Shown one piece after another: positions 61,536-64,000 of a stretch of 64,000 nt of DNA. Source of the stretch: Coffea arabica. Lineage: Eukaryota > Streptophyta > Magnoliopsida > Gentianales > Rubiaceae. How positions within the stretch are numbered: position 1 is the stretch's first letter; every line of letters begins with the position of its first letter. The translations under genes were made by a program, and so were the position numbers. The DNA is taken from assembly GCF_036785885.1 (NCBI RefSeq), contig NC_092326.1:40448287-40512286 (forward strand). Direction: 5' to 3'. The notes beneath the pieces were generated by a model. The model had not been told where the DNA came from and did no database searches. It saw only the letters and a list, made by a program, of their open reading frames with translations.

Positions 61536-62222
61536 TAAGGATGGCAATGGGGGCGGGGGGAAATCTTTTCCCCCCGTTTAGAAACAGGCGGGGGGTGGGG
61601 GAGCATTTAATAATAAAGATATATATATATATATATGTACATAATTATATATATAATATTTACTTTAATTAGTTATAAATTTATAATAATGATATTATTA
61701 GTTATATGTATCATTTAATGTATATTAGTGTATGTAATATAATTGATATTATCAATTATACTACTAATTATACATGTCTATTAATAAAAATTATTAATTA
61801 TTTATACTAAATTTATTAATATATTTATATTAAATTCCTAATTACACTTAATACAATAACACTTTTTCTAAAAAAATATAATAATAATTTAGTGATTGTA
61901 TTTGTATCAAAAGTGAAAACTTGATTATTTTAGTTATATCATATTAGATTGTATTCAAATAATTTTATTTAATTATTTTTATGAATTTCAATTGTGAAGT
62001 TACAATGAATAATAATTTGATGACGTGTTGATATTCTAGTACTTGATTATTTACTAATATTTAATTATAATGAAATTATATAACAAAATTTTTTAACCCT
62101 CGCGGATGTCCCCGTGAGGCAAGCCGGGGCCGGGGGGCAGGGGGAATTAATAATGCAACGGGGTGGGGGGGTGGGGGGTGGGGGAGGGGTCCTCCGCCCC
62201 AACCCCTCCCCATTGCCACCCC
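61536..62222. mobile_element. Element with G/C-rich ends, AT-rich core and a 10-bp TSD
   Basis: The left end taaggatggcaatggggg and right end ccccattgccacccc are inverted copies. Direct repeats tggataaagg at 61526-61535 and 62223-62232 flank the element exactly. The outer 60-120 bp are very G/C-rich and the core (about 61610-62090) is almost pure A/T. It encodes nothing. The TSD length (8-10 bp depending on where the TIR is cut) fits hAT or Mutator-like elements. Confidence 0.75.
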
Positions 62223-62807
62223 TGGATAAAGGCCTGTGGCTAGGCCGGGTGTCAAATCAAAATTAATGGTTTTATTGCTAAATTAATCATACTCTAATTC
62301 GATTCAAGAAACGATTCACATTTCGAGTCAACCATAGCTTGAGTAGCAATACCTAAATGATATAATCAACTAAATCAGGCTAAGTTGGCCATCGGGAAGG
62401 GATTTAAGTCTCTCCTTAGATGTATGTTGGAGAATCAATTCTCTCGACATGCATTTTAATTCAAACTTTCTAAAAAGTTTTCACTAGCAATTGATACTGG
62501 TTCAATCCCCTCTAAATCCTCCATTTGATTCAATCAATTTTATCCATGCTTTCCTAGAAAATTTCACTGACAACTAATTTAGTGACAGTTTAGTCCCCTT
62601 CAGAGCTCTCTTTTGTTTCTTTTTTTTTTTTTTTTCTAAATTGCTTTGAACATCTGTTTTCAACTTCATATATAGTAGAACTTTTCGCCCAAGGGAATCA
62701 GTTTTACAGTAGTTATAAAACCATCAGTCAATTTCTCCACAGCATTTTTTTTAATTACCCTTTTATCGAAAACAGAATATAGACTAATTGCTGGTGACTA
62801 TGAAATA

Positions 62808-62835
62808 CCCCCCTCCCCCCACCCCACCCCACCCC
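62808..62835 (-). repeat. C-rich tract, G-quadruplex-capable on the minus strand
   Basis: The plus strand has successive C4-C6 runs separated by single T or A bases. The minus strand therefore reads GGGGTGGGGTGGGGTGGGGG, with more than four G4 runs and one-base loops, an ideal quadruplex pattern. It sits next to an A-run. Confidence 0.8.
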
Positions 62836-63059
62836 AAAAAAAAATGACTGGGGATTCTTCTTTGTCCTTTATAAAATTTGAGAGTTAGTATTTGGTCTCG
62901 TCATCTTTGCACTAATTATGTGGCTAATTGTGATACGCAACTCATTAGTATTGGTAAAGATACTCCAAAATAATGGTATCTTGTTCCATCCATTTCAGAT
63001 TCATCTTGCATCTAATTCCATATAGTTCTTTGACTATTTATGGTGGAGTTGGTGAAAAA

Positions 63060-63333
63060 ATGAAGTTTTTTTCGCATCGGATTGTGACATTTAATTAAAA
63101 CTTCTGACTTCAGGGACTCCACTCCAAGCACGTTAACAACGGGACTCGAACTCTGAACAAGTCAGAAAGGTTGTCATATCCTAAGGAGGGGAGCGGACCG
63201 TTTGAACTATCCCGTGGGGACAGAAGATCAGCCACGTAAAGTAACAAGTTTGTGGGAGGTAGGAGTTGAACCCCTGACCTCCAGCATCACTAAAGATGGT
63301 GATGACCACTGGACCAAATGGCCAGTAGCTTCA
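63060..63333 (-). mobile_element. SINE-like element with two successive tRNA-like promoter heads
   Basis: On the minus strand the first head has an A box tggtccagtgg (plus 63306-63316) and a B box ggttcaactcc (plus 63262-63272). A second head follows with an A-box-like tagttcaaacggt (plus 63197-63209) and a B box agttcgagtcc (plus 63142-63152). It ends in gcgaaaaaaac and further A-rich sequence near 63060-63078. B boxes match the GGTTCRANTCC consensus well. The outer ends are approximate because I found no clear target-site duplication. Confidence 0.65.
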
Positions 63334-64000
63334 GGGCCAGGATTCCTTGGTGGCTGCAACTTGACATGCAAATTCACAGATTATAACTATTAGACATGTA
63401 TCATTCAAGGTCTAACAAAGCCAAGGAATTGCCAAGCAAATGCATTAGTCTTTGGCATTAACGATGGTTTTTTTTCTCTTTCAAGGGATATTTCATTATT
63501 TGTAACCAATAACACCAAAGGATTAATTATTTAGTTTCTTGTTCATAAAAAGAGAAATAAATAAATAAAAAAAAAAACCATTTTACCACCAATCATGTGG
63601 ATATAACATATGAACTCAGCCATTGAACTGGAATTCGTGTTCACTTTTTCGGCAATTTCTTTGTTCATGTTCTATTAGTACTCAGAGAAAGATCGGTCGA
63701 TCAAAGTTGTCTTGCTTGACTTCGAGCTAAAGAAAATTACCCTCTAAAATGATTTAAATGTCACATCCTTTAAAAGGTAGATACTTCTTCCATGCCTTCT
63801 CTATTACCAGCTTAAGAAAAAGGGGAATGGCAGCATACGAAGCTTGGCCAAAACTATTTAGTCGAATTTTCATGATTCACCTCTTACTCTCATTTCATCA
63901 ACTATACTTTCTATGAGGTGCATGGCAAGTAAAATGTGCAATAAACATCATCTATCATAATTGCAAGGTTACGATTTAATATTCTTCTTATTGAGTTAAT

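Larger units (their letters stand above)
58462..64000. other. Repeat-rich intergenic region to the window end
   Basis: After the plastid gene's 3' UTR no protein-coding gene is supported. The region holds an (AT)26 tract, an inverted-repeat element at 59523-60057, an AC/AT tract near 60670-60692, a G-rich-ended element at 61536-62222, a C-rich tract at 62808-62835 and a dimeric SINE-like element at about 63060-63333. The remainder is AT-rich with nothing I can name. Confidence 0.7.

Noticed and set aside
1..64000. CRISPR arrays, bacterial-type operons, integrated phage or LTR retrotransposons
   Set aside because: I saw no regularly spaced repeats, ribosome-binding-site-led gene runs, or long terminal direct repeats with gag-pol between them.
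1..64000. Functional tRNA or rRNA genes
   Set aside because: The only tRNA-like sequences are SINE heads without a full cloverleaf, and no rRNA-like sequence was recognised by eye; a tRNA/Rfam scan would settle it.

Overview
This window is nuclear DNA from a flowering plant, most likely a eudicot. The genes are split into many short exons with T-rich introns and mostly GT-AG borders. The intergenic DNA is AT-rich and carries plant-type LINE, SINE and miniature inverted-repeat elements. The species cannot be named from the sequence alone. I rebuilt the gene models by hand from splice sites, reading phase and remembered protein families. Exon phases close exactly in all five genes, so exon borders are much better supported than UTR borders, which I did not try to place.

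Layout, left to right. (1) Positions 1-20226, + strand: the 3' three quarters of an ILITYHIA/GCN1 gene, 47 exons in the window encoding 1,933 residues of HEAT-repeat protein; the N-terminal part lies upstream of the window. (2) 20227-25663: 5.4 kb intergenic DNA with a tRNA-derived SINE, a truncated MITE and a 766-bp Mutator-like inverted-repeat element. (3) 25664-30524, + strand: a neprosin-family (DUF4409/DUF239) secreted peptidase-like gene, 7 exons, 451 aa. (4) 30525-33494: intergenic, with two MITE-like elements and simple repeats. (5) 33495-41550, - strand: a mitochondrial long-chain polyprenyl diphosphate synthase of the SPS3 type, 11 exons, 397 aa. (6) 43280-49479, - strand: a 6.2-kb full-length but decayed L1-type LINE flanked by a perfect 18-bp target-site duplication. 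(7) 49836-54370, + strand: the exosome cap subunit CSL4, 6 exons, 197 aa, with an apparent U12-type intron. (8) 55337-58461, + strand: a predicted plastid two-helix membrane protein of unknown function, 9 exons, 305 aa. (9) 58462-64000: repeat-rich intergenic DNA with a long AT microsatellite, two more inverted-repeat elements and a dimeric SINE-like element.

The genes are unrelated housekeeping genes (translation stress signalling, ubiquinone side-chain synthesis, RNA decay, plastid membrane, secreted peptidase); nothing suggests a cluster or operon-like pathway. The most notable observations are the minor-spliceosome intron in CSL4, three GC-AG introns, the LINE that lies between a divergent gene pair and has an ATGA ORF1/ORF2 junction, the 215-bp-TIR element with 108-bp internal repeats, and a SINE-like element with two successive tRNA-like promoters. 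I saw no convincing sign of an entirely new gene system.
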